Origin: an uncultured Desulfovibrio sp.
GTDB taxonomy: Bacteria > Desulfobacterota > Desulfovibrionia > Desulfovibrionales > Desulfovibrionaceae
Assembly: GCA_913063155.1 (NCBI GenBank)
Contig: CAJXYU010000003.1
Location: 186,001 to 250,000 of the forward strand
DNA: 64,000 nt
Direction of reading: 5' to 3'
Shown piece by piece: positions 49,559-57,917 of the stretch. The position numbers were made by a program, and so were the translations under genes. Below the pieces are notes generated by a model. That model was not told the origin of the DNA, did not search any database, and saw only the letters and a list, made by a program, of their open reading frames with translations. Position 1 is the stretch's first letter. The number at the start of each line of letters is the position of its first letter.

Positions 49559-50149
49559 CTAGCGCTCGTACCATTCCCGACGCAGCCGCTCCAACTCCTC
49601 TTCGGAAAATCCTGGAGTGTCATACATACCTGCGGCGTTGCGCTGCACAAAGGCCTGATAGAGAATGATGGCCGCAGCCACCGAGACGTTGAAACTCTGC
49701 ACCATGCCCTGCATGGGGATATAAATCTCGTCAGGGACCACTTCGGCCAGTTCCGGTGCGGTTCCCTGGTGCTCATTGCTCAGAATCACGGCCGTAGGCT
49801 TGGTGAAGTCGAAATCCATGACCGGCCGCGCCGTCTGCGAAAACCCGGTACGCAGGATCTGACACCCCTGGTCGCGTAACCCCTGGATCATGCCCGGGCC
49901 ATCCTGATGGCGAACGCGCTCCACCCATTTTTTGGCCGAGGCCGAGCTTTTTTTGGCCAAATCGGGCCATGGGGAATGAGTGTAGTAGAGATGCACCCGG
50001 GGAACCCCGAAAGCATCACAACTTCGAAGTATCGCCGACACATTGTGAGGATCCCAGATGTTGTCCATCACAAGGGTCAGGTCCTTCTGACGACACGCCA
50101 GGACGCCGTCGATACGTTGTTTTCTACGTTCGGTAATGGACTTGCTCAT
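49559..50149 (-). CDS. TrmH-type RNA 2'-O-methyltransferase
   Basis: SPOUT methyltransferase of 196 residues from MSKSITERRKQRIDGVLACR. Motif 1 is NIWDPHNVSAILRSCDAFG, motif 2 AVILSNEHQGTAPEL, and motif 3 IPMQGMVQSFNVSVAAAIIL, all as in tRNA Gm18 TrmH. A TTG start 14 codons upstream would add unrelated residues. The SD is weak. Probably tRNA (guanosine-18) methylation. Confidence 0.88.
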   Translation of the reverse strand: MSKSITERRKQRIDGVLACRQKDLTLVMDNIWDPHNVSAILRSCDAFGVPRVHLYYTHSPWPDLAKKSSASAKKWVERVRHQDGPGMIQGLRDQGCQILRTGFSQTARPVMDFDFTKPTAVILSNEHQGTAPELAEVVPDEIYIPMQGMVQSFNVSVAAAIILYQAFVQRNAAGMYDTPGFSEEELERLRREWYER

Positions 50150-50290
50150 GTGGGGGGTCGTAGTCACTTGCCGGTCAAAATGCAAGGTCAACGTTATTAT
50201 TTGCCGAGCCGTGTTGACTTTTTTTCAAGTTATATAAGAGAGTAGGGTTGCTCACAGCAAACAGACACACAAACCGGACACGGAGTGAAC

Positions 50291-50686
50291 ATGCGGGCCC
50301 TGATAGTTGAAGATGAATTCCTGAGCCGTAAGGTTCTGCGTTCTTTCCTGATGTCCCTTTTCGAGGTCGACATCGTGGTCAACGGAAAGGAAGCCGTGGA
50401 CGCGTTCAAACTCGCGCACCAGGAAGGCAATCCCTACGCCCTGATCCTCATGGACATCATGATGCCGGAAGTTGACGGCATCGAGGCCCTGGAACAGATA
50501 CGGGCCGTAGAGCGCGAGGAAAGGCTCACACCACGGGTCAAGGTCATCATGACCTCGGCTCTGGACGACCCCAAGACGGTCATCAAATCCTTCCACGACG
50601 GCGAGGCCTCCGGGTACATCGTCAAACCGGTGGATAAGGATAAACTATTCGCCGAACTGGAGAAACTCAAGCTCATCAAGGAATAA
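50291..50686 (+). CDS. Single-domain response regulator (CheY-like)
   Basis: 131 residues, receiver only: acidic pair in IVEDE, phospho-acceptor Asp55 in LILMDIMMPEVDG, Thr/Ser in MTSALDD and Lys112 in IVKPVDK. GGAG lies five bases before ATG 50291. It opens a three-gene operon with an HPt-STAS protein and a CheA-like kinase, so it is their likely phosphate acceptor. AT-rich TTGACT...TATATA sequence (50210-50240) may hold the promoter. Confidence 0.9.
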   Translation: MRALIVEDEFLSRKVLRSFLMSLFEVDIVVNGKEAVDAFKLAHQEGNPYALILMDIMMPEVDGIEALEQIRAVEREERLTPRVKVIMTSALDDPKTVIKSFHDGEASGYIVKPVDKDKLFAELEKLKLIKE

Positions 50687-50700
50687 CAAAGGCTTGCGCA

Positions 50701-51438
50701 ATGAGCGAAGACGACGCATTGGTTGACGAGTTTTTCTCGGAAGTCAACGACAAGTATTACCCCCAAGTGCTGGAGGGAATTGAGATGCTCGAGGGCGGCA
50801 ACGTGTCCGAAGGCATTGAAATACTCTCTCGCCCCCTGCACACCATCAAGGGCGTTACCGGCTTCATGACCGGTTTCGAATATGCGTCGGGCTTCACCCA
50901 CAAGGTGGAGGACTTCCTGAAGAAGGTTCAGTCAGGCGGTGTGGAGCAGAGCCCGGACAACATCACCCTGCTCTCCAGAGCGGTAAACATGATATTCCAG
51001 GTGGTGGAACAGCTCAAGGAAGATGGTGTTCCGGACGAGACCGAGCCCAATGAAGTGCTGGAAAAAATCGCCGAAGCATCCGGTTCCGGCGGCGGCGACG
51101 AGGCTCTGGCCTTCGACGGCGTGGATACCGAGGAAAAGAACGGCGCCCTCGTGCTCCGCATAAAGGACGCCCGTGTCCACTTCGCCGCCCAGCGCGACCT
51201 GCTCACCAGCGCAATCCTCAAGGCCGAACCCGGCAGCAAGGTACTGCTGGACCTGAGCCGGGTCCTGACCTTCAATTCGGCGGCCTGGGACACGGTTGTC
51301 TCCTACTCCGAAGTCTTCGACATCGCCGCAGCCGGTTTGTGCCCCGCGTGCAAAGAGGTCTTTTTTTCCTGGGGGTTCGACAACAACATCCCCTTGTATC
51401 CCGACGAAGAATCCTATTTCAAAAGCATGTCCGATTAG
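50701..51438 (+). CDS. HPt-STAS fusion protein
   Basis: 245 residues. Residues about 1-115 form a phosphotransfer helix bundle with the HPt signature RPLHTIKGVTGFMTGF; His47 is the expected phosphorylation site. Residues about 140-240 resemble a STAS/anti-anti-sigma-type domain (GALVLRIKDARVHFAAQRD, KVLLDLSRVLTFNSAAWDTV). A middle Gly-rich linker joins them. It sits between the CheY-like gene and a CheA-type kinase that lacks a normal HPt motif, so it may supply the missing P1 function in trans. Confidence 0.8.
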   Translation: MSEDDALVDEFFSEVNDKYYPQVLEGIEMLEGGNVSEGIEILSRPLHTIKGVTGFMTGFEYASGFTHKVEDFLKKVQSGGVEQSPDNITLLSRAVNMIFQVVEQLKEDGVPDETEPNEVLEKIAEASGSGGGDEALAFDGVDTEEKNGALVLRIKDARVHFAAQRDLLTSAILKAEPGSKVLLDLSRVLTFNSAAWDTVVSYSEVFDIAAAGLCPACKEVFFSWGFDNNIPLYPDEESYFKSMSD

Positions 51439-51456
51439 CCTGGAGATAAGTGCGCC

Positions 51457-53121
51457 ATGCGAGACAACATTCTCGAATGCATAGAAGAGATCGAAAAGGA
51501 GGTAATGGACCTCGAAGCGGGCAAGGGAGGAGGCGTCGAACTCGTCATGAACTCCCTGGGACTCTCGCACATGCGGGTCCAGTCCGCCCAGGTCATTGCC
51601 ATTCTGGACATGCTCACGGACGGCATCACCCCCGTCACGCCGGAAATCATCACGGCCATGCTGTGCATTGTCGAAGCCCAAAAGAAATTTCTCTACTCCC
51701 TGGCTGGCATCCTGGACGAAGGCCCTGCCATTCTGGACACCTCCGAAGTGGAGGCCGAGGCCAAGGACATGGAGGCAGCCGAGGAAGCCATAGCCGCGGC
51801 CATGGGCGGCGAGCCCGCCACCGCCGAATCCGCGGCAGAGGCCAAGGCGGAAGAAAAAACCGCAGCCAGAGCCGAAGAAAAGCCGGAAGGCAAACAGGAG
51901 GCCCCGGAGAAACCCATGGCCGCCCAGGCCATCTCCTCCATCCGCGTGGCCACGGACCGCCTGGATCGGGTCATCGAACTGGTGGGCAAGCTCATGGTCA
52001 CTTACGCGGTCATCGCCCAGAGCGGCATGCGCGTGGACAGCAAGATCACCTCAAGCCTGCGCGAATTGGACAACGTCATCAGCAAACTCCAGCAGGAAGT
52101 GGACGCCATCCGCCTGGTGCCGCTCAAGCAGATATTCATGCCCATGCACCGGCTGGTGAAGAGCCTGAGCCAGAAGATCGGCAAGAAGCTCGACTTCAAC
52201 ATAGTGGGCGAGGAACTGGCCCTGGACAAGACCATTGTGGAATCGCTCAACGAACCCCTGGTGCACCTGCTGCGCAACGCAGTGGACCACGGCATGGAAA
52301 CGCCCGAGGAACGCGTTGAGACAGGCAAAAGCGAGACGGGCGACGTACGCCTGTCCGCATGGCGCAAGGGCGAGTATGCATACATTGAGGTGCGCGACGA
52401 CGGGCGCGGGCTCAACCCGGAAAAAATTCTCAACAAGGCGCTGGAAAAGGGCCTTGCAGATCCGGACACGGAATACGAGGACGAGGAAATCCTCCAGTTC
52501 GTGCTCATGTCCGGTTTCAGCACTGCGGAAAAGGTCACGGACGTATCCGGCCGAGGCGTGGGCATGGACGCGGTGGTCAACGCCATCAAGGTGGGCCTGG
52601 ACGGCGATGTGCAGATAAAAAGCGTGCTCGGTCAGGGAGCCACCTTCACCATCACCATTCCCCTGGACCGTTCCGCCAACGAGGGGATCGTGGACGCTCT
52701 GGTCTGCCGGGTGGGCGGCGAAGTCTTCATCATTCCCAGTCGCGACGTGGTGGAGATCTACGTGCCCAAGCTCAACGAAGTGGTGGAACTGCCCGACGGC
52801 CGCGAAACCGTGGACGTACGCGGACACGTGCACTCCCTGCTCCGGCTGGCCGAATACCTTGAGCTCAAGGCCGAGATCGACAGTGTGGACCGCGCCCAGA
52901 CAGTGGTGGTGCGTACCGGCGACTACCGGGCCGCCATCCTGGTGGACGAGGTCATTCGCCAGCAACAGGTGGTCATCACCCGTTTTACCGTGCCCGTGGA
53001 AGAGGTCTACGACCTGCCCATCCTGGGCTACGGCATGATGGGCGAATCAGACGCCCTGGTCATCGACGTGGAGGAACTGCTGCAGAAAATGGACGAAAGC
53101 GGCGGCGTTCAGGCCGCTTGA
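51457..53121 (+). CDS. cheA: CheA-type histidine kinase with degenerate N-terminal domain
   Basis: 554 residues. The N-terminal 95 residues are helical but show no HxxKG phosphorylation motif; an Ala/Glu-rich linker (95-155) follows. The dimer domain is SIRVATDRLDRVIELVGKLM, the ATPase has N box HLLRNAVDHGMETPEERV, G1 VRDDGRGLN and G2 GRGVGMDAVVNAI, and residues about 405-554 form the CheW-like P5 (LDRSANEGIVDALVCRVGGE). The separate HPt protein encoded 19 bases upstream probably carries the phosphohistidine. Distinct from the main flagellar cheA by architecture. Confidence 0.9.
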   Translation: MRDNILECIEEIEKEVMDLEAGKGGGVELVMNSLGLSHMRVQSAQVIAILDMLTDGITPVTPEIITAMLCIVEAQKKFLYSLAGILDEGPAILDTSEVEAEAKDMEAAEEAIAAAMGGEPATAESAAEAKAEEKTAARAEEKPEGKQEAPEKPMAAQAISSIRVATDRLDRVIELVGKLMVTYAVIAQSGMRVDSKITSSLRELDNVISKLQQEVDAIRLVPLKQIFMPMHRLVKSLSQKIGKKLDFNIVGEELALDKTIVESLNEPLVHLLRNAVDHGMETPEERVETGKSETGDVRLSAWRKGEYAYIEVRDDGRGLNPEKILNKALEKGLADPDTEYEDEEILQFVLMSGFSTAEKVTDVSGRGVGMDAVVNAIKVGLDGDVQIKSVLGQGATFTITIPLDRSANEGIVDALVCRVGGEVFIIPSRDVVEIYVPKLNEVVELPDGRETVDVRGHVHSLLRLAEYLELKAEIDSVDRAQTVVVRTGDYRAAILVDEVIRQQQVVITRFTVPVEEVYDLPILGYGMMGESDALVIDVEELLQKMDESGGVQAA

Positions 53122-53146
53122 CAGGGAAAGCCCCCCCGAATAGAAG
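53118..53146 (+). promoter_or_regulatory. Promoter of the cobalamin operon
   Basis: TTGACA (53118-53123, overlapping the cheA stop codon), 17-base spacer, TAGAAG (53141-53146). It lies directly before the riboswitch aptamer. Confidence 0.6.
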
Positions 53147-53149
53147 AAA

Positions 53150-53312
53150 ACTGCTCCAGGCGCCCGCAAGGGCTTGCAAGGGAATCCCGTTGAAATCGGG
53201 AGCGGACCCGCCGCCGTGAACCCTGTTGATCGCTGTCGGAAAGAGCCACTGGGAAACCGGGAAGGTCGGCAAGCGTAGGGGGAGCCGGAAGACCTGCCTG
53301 CAGCGTGTCCAA
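53150..53312 (+). promoter_or_regulatory. Cobalamin riboswitch aptamer
   Basis: Clear B12-box architecture: AAGGGAAT, GAAATCGGGAGCGGACCCGC then CGCCGTGA, GCCACTGGGAAACCGGGAAG, then GTCGGCAAGCG and GAGCCGGAAGACCTGCC. These are the conserved junction and L5/B12-box elements of the cobalamin class, in the right order. It precedes cbiK and the importer genes and should shut them off when cobalamin is plentiful. Confidence 0.93.
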
Positions 53313-53376
53313 GTTCCGCCATGGCGACAACGGGGCTACTTGTCCGCCATGAGCCTGCGAAGGGAAAAAACGGCGT

Positions 53377-53414
53377 ACCTTCCATCTGCCTGTGCAATGG
53401 AAGGTTTTCTTTTT
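53377..53414 (+). terminator. Riboswitch expression-platform terminator
   Basis: Perfect 9-bp stem ACCTTCCAT/ATGGAAGGT with an 11-base loop followed by TTTTCTTTTT, 40 bases before the cbiK ATG and 65 bases after the aptamer. Suggests cobalamin-dependent transcription termination. Confidence 0.88.
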
Positions 53415-53452
53415 CCCGCTCAACATCGCCCCTCCAAACAACGGAGGAAGCA

Positions 53453-54406
53453 ATGCGCTTCATCGCACCCTTGTTTGCTCTTCTGCTCCTGTTCACGTCC
53501 CCGGCCATGGCCGGACACGGCTCGGAACAGGGCCCCGCCAAAAAGGCCGTCGTCCTGACCGCCTTCGGCACTTCCTATCCCGAGGCTCTCAAATCCATCC
53601 TGAACATCAAACAGCGTGTGGAAAGGGCCGTTCCCGGCGTCCCGGTCCGCCTGGCCTTCACCTCCAACATCATCCGCAAGATCTGGCAGGAACGCCAGGG
53701 GGACAAGGCCTGGCAAAAGGCCAATCCCGACGTGCCCGAGGAAGTGCTTTACGTGAAGACGCCCCTTGCCACCATCGCGGACCTGCAGAATGACGGCTAC
53801 CGCGACATCACGGTGCAGTCGCTGCACGTGTTTGCGGGCGAGGAATTCCACGACACCCTGGTCATGGTATCGGGGCTGCGCTCCATCAAGGCCATGAAGG
53901 CCAAGTTCAGTCCCTTTGCGCGCCTTGCCCTGGGGCGCCCCGCCCTGGGCATGCCCGGCGTCGAGCACCCCTACACCGATGACATCGCCGCGGCAGTGAA
54001 GACACTGAAGGCCGACGTGAACGAGGCCAGGAAGATGGATGCCGCCCTGGTGTACATGGGACACGGCAATGACTTCTTCTCCACCGGCATATACGCCGAA
54101 TTCCAGAAGGATATGCAGGACGAGTACGACTGGCCGGTCATCGTGGCCTGTGTGGAAGGTTTTCCGCAGTTCGACCACGTCCTGGCTGATCTCAAGACTT
54201 CGGGCAAGAAGAAGGTGCTCCTGAAGCCCTTCATGGTGGTTGCGGGCGATCACGCCAGCAACGACATGGCCGGCGGGGAGGACGACTCCTGGAAGGTCAT
54301 GCTCACCAAGGCGGGCTACCGGGTAAAGACCGAACTGCGCGGCCTCGGCTGTATGGACGCCTGGGCCGATCTGTACGTGAGCCACCTCAAGGACGCCATG
54401 CAATAG
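53453..54406 (+). CDS. cbiK: Periplasmic sirohydrochlorin cobaltochelatase (CbiK-P type)
   Basis: 317 residues. A signal peptide (about 1-20, MRFIAPLFALLLLFTSPAMA) directs it to the periplasm. Then the class II chelatase fold: VVLTAFGTSYPEALKSILNI, TVQSLHVFAGEEFHDTLV and VYMGHGNDFFSTG with the metal-binding histidines, and LLKPFMVVAGDHASNDM. Desulfovibrio is known to have a periplasmic CbiK besides a cytoplasmic one; this is that form. GGAGGAAG lies before ATG 53453. Its role outside the cytoplasm, near an ABC importer, may be metal or tetrapyrrole handling. Confidence 0.93.
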   Translation: MRFIAPLFALLLLFTSPAMAGHGSEQGPAKKAVVLTAFGTSYPEALKSILNIKQRVERAVPGVPVRLAFTSNIIRKIWQERQGDKAWQKANPDVPEEVLYVKTPLATIADLQNDGYRDITVQSLHVFAGEEFHDTLVMVSGLRSIKAMKAKFSPFARLALGRPALGMPGVEHPYTDDIAAAVKTLKADVNEARKMDAALVYMGHGNDFFSTGIYAEFQKDMQDEYDWPVIVACVEGFPQFDHVLADLKTSGKKKVLLKPFMVVAGDHASNDMAGGEDDSWKVMLTKAGYRVKTELRGLGCMDAWADLYVSHLKDAMQ

Positions 54407-54419
54407 GGCCCAGGCGACA

Positions 54420-55463
54420 ATGTATGAAACCGCTCCCCGCAGCCCCGTCCGGACGGGCTTCTGGATTCCTCTGCTGGCAGGTGTTCTCTTCTGCCTGACC
54501 GTGGCCGCCACGGGCATGGGATTCATCGCCATCCCGTCGGAAAACGTGCTCCGGGTCATGGCGCACAAGCTGTGGGGGGCGGACGTTTCAGGCCTCGATC
54601 CGCTCTTCATCAACGTGATCGTCGACGTCCGGCTGCCCCGCATCCTGACCTCGGCGGCCGTGGGTTTCGGCCTGGCCGTATCCGGCGCCGTATTCCAGGG
54701 CATCCTGCTCAACCCCCTGGCCGACCCGTTCACCCTCGGCGTTTCCTCGGGGGCGGCCTTCGGAGCCTCTCTGGCCCTGCTCCTAGGACTGACCTTCGCC
54801 ACGCCCTACTCGGTCTGTCTGTTCGCTTTTGCCGGGGGCCTGCTCACCCTGCTCGCGGTCATGGCCATAGCGGGCAAGGACGCCAGTCTGTCGCCCACCA
54901 GCCTGATCCTGTCCGGAGTCATCGTTTCAGCCATCCTTTCTGCGGGCATCAGCTTCATCAAATATATGGCCGACGAACGCGTGTCCGTGATCATCTTCTG
55001 GCTCATGGGCAGTTTCGCCTCCAAAACCTGGGGGGATGTATTCTTCACCGTGGCGGCGAGCCTGGCCGGATTCGCTGTCTGCCTCTATTTCGCCCGCGAC
55101 CTCAACGTCATGTCCATGGGTGATCGCTCGGCACGCTCCCTGGGCGTGGACACGGGCCGCGTGCGCCTGATTCTCCTGGCCGCAGCCACGCTGGTCAGCG
55201 CCGTGTGCGTGTCCGTATCCGGCATCATCGGGTTCGTGGGCCTCATGGTGCCGCACCTCATGCGTTTCGTGACCGGCCCGGATAACCGGCTGCTCATCCC
55301 GGCCTCGGGACTGTGCGGCGCCATCCTGTTACTGGCCGCGGACACCCTGACCCGGGCCGTGCTGCCTCAGGAAGTGCCCATCGGCGTGCTCACCGCGCTC
55401 ATCGGCGGTCCTGTCTTCTGCGTCATCTTCCGGCGCAAGCAGATGGGAGGTGAACGTGGCTGA
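54420..55463 (+). CDS. FecCD/BtuC-type ABC transporter permease
   Basis: 347 residues with about nine to ten membrane helices. NVIVDVRLPRILTSAAVGFGL and AVFQGILLNPLADPFTLGVS are the family motifs; GIIGFVGLMVPHLMRFVTGP contains the coupling helix. Imports cobalamin, siderophore or heme; the riboswitch favours a corrinoid or cobalt-related cargo. Overlaps the ATPase gene by eight bases. Confidence 0.93.
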   Translation: MYETAPRSPVRTGFWIPLLAGVLFCLTVAATGMGFIAIPSENVLRVMAHKLWGADVSGLDPLFINVIVDVRLPRILTSAAVGFGLAVSGAVFQGILLNPLADPFTLGVSSGAAFGASLALLLGLTFATPYSVCLFAFAGGLLTLLAVMAIAGKDASLSPTSLILSGVIVSAILSAGISFIKYMADERVSVIIFWLMGSFASKTWGDVFFTVAASLAGFAVCLYFARDLNVMSMGDRSARSLGVDTGRVRLILLAAATLVSAVCVSVSGIIGFVGLMVPHLMRFVTGPDNRLLIPASGLCGAILLLAADTLTRAVLPQEVPIGVLTALIGGPVFCVIFRRKQMGGERG

Positions 55464-56241
55464 GGCTTACACTCTGCGCAACATCCACTTCGGATACAAC
55501 GGCAAAACCGTCATTACGGGGCTGGACCTGAACATCACCGAGGGAAAACTGACGGCCATCGTCGGCCCCAACGGCAGCGGCAAGTCCACCCTGCTGGATC
55601 TCATGGCAGGCTACAGGGAACCGCAGTCGGGCAGCGTGGAACTGCTCGGCAGAAATATCCGCAACTACGGCCAGCTGGAGCTGTCCCGCACCACGGCCAT
55701 GGCCCCGCAGGAATTCGGCTTCAAATTCCCGTTCACCGTATGCGAGGCCGTGCTCATGGGCCGCCACCCGCACGTTCCCCGTTTTTCCGCTCCCTCAAAA
55801 CAAGACCGGGCGCATGCGGACGCAGCCCTGAAGATCATGGACCTGACGCCGCTGGCAAGCCGCTCGGTGGCCGCCCTTTCCGGCGGCGAACGCCAGCGCA
55901 CCGTCATAGCCCGCACTCTGGCCCAACAGACTCCGGTCATTCTCCTGGACGAGCCCACCTCCAGCATGGACATCCGCCACGCGCTGGTCGCCCTGCGGGA
56001 GTTCAGACGGTTAGCCGTCGAGAAAAAACACACAGTGGTCGCGGTCCTGCATGACCTGAACCTGGCCGCGTCGTTCGCCGACGAGATCGTGCTGCTGCGA
56101 AACGGAGACGTGCACGCCACTGGCGCTGTCAAGGAAACCCTGACCCCGGACAATGTCCGAGCGGTCTTCGGCGTGCACTGCAATGTACGCTGGGACGACT
56201 TCGCCAACCACCTTTCCGTGTCCTACCGCCTGGAGCCCTGA
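55456..56241 (+). CDS. ABC transporter ATPase (BtuD/FecE-type)
   Basis: 261 residues from a GTG at 55456 (GGGAGG five bases upstream). Walker A GPNGSGKST, Q loop in MAPQEFGF, signature LSGGERQR, Walker B VILLDEPTSSMD and H loop in AVLHDLNLAASFADE. Forms the importer with the permease; one-base overlap with the binding-protein gene. Confidence 0.95.
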   Translation: MAEAYTLRNIHFGYNGKTVITGLDLNITEGKLTAIVGPNGSGKSTLLDLMAGYREPQSGSVELLGRNIRNYGQLELSRTTAMAPQEFGFKFPFTVCEAVLMGRHPHVPRFSAPSKQDRAHADAALKIMDLTPLASRSVAALSGGERQRTVIARTLAQQTPVILLDEPTSSMDIRHALVALREFRRLAVEKKHTVVAVLHDLNLAASFADEIVLLRNGDVHATGAVKETLTPDNVRAVFGVHCNVRWDDFANHLSVSYRLEP

Positions 56242-57143
56242 TGCGCATCTTCTTCGCTCTCCTGCTCTCCCTCATGACCGCACTCCCGGCTCTGGGCGCG
56301 TCCATTACGGACACCGCCGGACGTGTCATCCCCTGCGACAAGCCGTATACCCGCATCATCTCGCTCTATGCGGCACACACCGAAAATCTCTTCGAGCTGG
56401 GCCTGGCTGCGGAGATCGTCGGCGTTTCCCGCAACGAGGACTTCCCCGCAGCCGCCCTCGAAAAACCGACCTTCAACGCCCGCGACGGCGTGGAACGTTT
56501 TCTTGCGGCCCATCCCGACCTGGTGCTCATCCGCCCCATGCACTGGCGCGCCTATCCCGAACTCTGGAAGGCGCTGGACCGGGCGGGCGTCCGGGTGGCC
56601 GTGCTTCAGCCCTCGTCCGTGAAGGACATGTACGAATATTGGAAAGCTCTCGGACAACTGACCGGCAGGCAGGGTCCGGCCCGGAACATGACCGAACGGT
56701 TCAAGGCCGGATTAACCAGACAGCGACACAAGCTGGCCGCCATTCCCGAGAACAAACGGCCCAAGGTTTTTTTCGAGTCCATCCACCGCAAGCTGAGCAC
56801 CTTTTCTCCGAACTCCATGGCCATGTTCGCCCTGGAGAACGCCGGAGGCACAAACGCCGCCCCGAATGCGGCACCGCGCCACGGCACCAACATCGCGGCC
56901 TACGGCAAGGAACGTCTCCTGGCCAGGGCCGACACCATCGACGTGTATCTCGCTCAAACCGGGACCATGAACAGGGTGAGCGGGAAAGACATAGTACGCG
57001 AGCCGGGCTTTGCCGCCCTCAGAGCCGTGCAAAACGGAAGAATATATCTGGTGGATGAAAGCCTGGTGTCCAGACCCACCCTGCGACTGCTCGCAGGCAT
57101 CGAGCGGCTGCACAAGTTACTCTACCCGGGAAACCGTAATTGA
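56241..57143 (+). CDS. ABC transporter substrate-binding protein (BtuF/FecB-type)
   Basis: 300 residues. Signal peptide about 1-19 (MRIFFALLLSLMTALPALG), no lipobox cysteine, so a soluble periplasmic protein. Class III fold: ITDTAGRVIPCDKPYTRIIS, AHPDLVLIRPMHW and the C-terminal VQNGRIYLVDESLVSRPT. The ATG shares a base with the ATPase stop. Ligand probably a corrinoid; heme or siderophore is possible. Confidence 0.9.
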   Translation: MRIFFALLLSLMTALPALGASITDTAGRVIPCDKPYTRIISLYAAHTENLFELGLAAEIVGVSRNEDFPAAALEKPTFNARDGVERFLAAHPDLVLIRPMHWRAYPELWKALDRAGVRVAVLQPSSVKDMYEYWKALGQLTGRQGPARNMTERFKAGLTRQRHKLAAIPENKRPKVFFESIHRKLSTFSPNSMAMFALENAGGTNAAPNAAPRHGTNIAAYGKERLLARADTIDVYLAQTGTMNRVSGKDIVREPGFAALRAVQNGRIYLVDESLVSRPTLRLLAGIERLHKLLYPGNRN

Positions 57144-57200
57144 CTGCCGGGCCAAAACCATTCACATTCACCTCCCTCAAAGGGAGACCAAGGAAATACA

Positions 57201-57917
57201 ATGACGCAATCCGGAAAACTCTACGGTATCGGAGTCGGCCCCGGTGATCCCGACCTGTTGACCGTCAAGGCCGCCAAAGTGCTCGGCACCGTGGACGTGG
57301 TCTTTGCGGCCGCCTCCACCAAAAACGACTACTCCACGGCCCTGGGAATCGCCAGACCGCACATGCGCAAGGACGCAGTGGTCCGCCACCTCGGCTTTCC
57401 CATGACCAAAGACAAGGCCGAGTTGGAAACCGCCTGGGAAAAAAACGCCGAGGAAGTGGCCGAAGTACTGCGCAACGGCAATACGGCTGCATTCCTGACC
57501 CTGGGCGATTCCCTGACTTACTCCACCTACGGCTACCTGTTAAACACCCTCAAGAAGCTGGACCCGAGCCTTCCCTGCGAAGCCGTACCCGGCATCACCT
57601 CCTATCAGGCCGCCGCCGCCAAGGTGGGCTTCATCCTGGCGGAGTCCGAGGAAAGCCTGGTCATCTCCTCCGGCGTATGCAGTTCCCAACGGCTGGAAGA
57701 ACTACTGCGGACGGCCGACAACGCGGTCATCATGAAGACATACAAAAACTTTGGTGATATACGGCATTCATTGGAAAAACTGAGACTGTCCGACAAGACC
57801 GTACTCGTGTCCCGACTGGGCATGGAAGGCGAAAGCATCCTGCACGACATCAGGGACGCCCCGGAAAAACCACACTATTTCAGCCTCGCCCTGGTACGCA
57901 AGAATCCGCATGACTAA
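57201..57917 (+). CDS. cbiL: Precorrin-2/cobalt-precorrin-2 C20-methyltransferase
   Basis: 238 residues. SAM-binding tetrapyrrole methylase fold with YGIGVGPGDPDLLTVKAAK, FLTLGDSLTYSTYGYLL and AVPGITSYQAAAAKVGF, which is the C20 type. The cobalt route is expected in an anaerobe with CbiK, so the CbiL name is preferred over CobI. Eight-base overlap with the next gene. Confidence 0.92.
   Translation: MTQSGKLYGIGVGPGDPDLLTVKAAKVLGTVDVVFAAASTKNDYSTALGIARPHMRKDAVVRHLGFPMTKDKAELETAWEKNAEEVAEVLRNGNTAAFLTLGDSLTYSTYGYLLNTLKKLDPSLPCEAVPGITSYQAAAAKVGFILAESEESLVISSGVCSSQRLEELLRTADNAVIMKTYKNFGDIRHSLEKLRLSDKTVLVSRLGMEGESILHDIRDAPEKPHYFSLALVRKNPHD

Noticed and set aside
53420-54802. 460-codon minus-strand open frame opposite cbiK and the permease
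   Set aside because: Shadow frame; plus strand has a signal peptide and family motifs.
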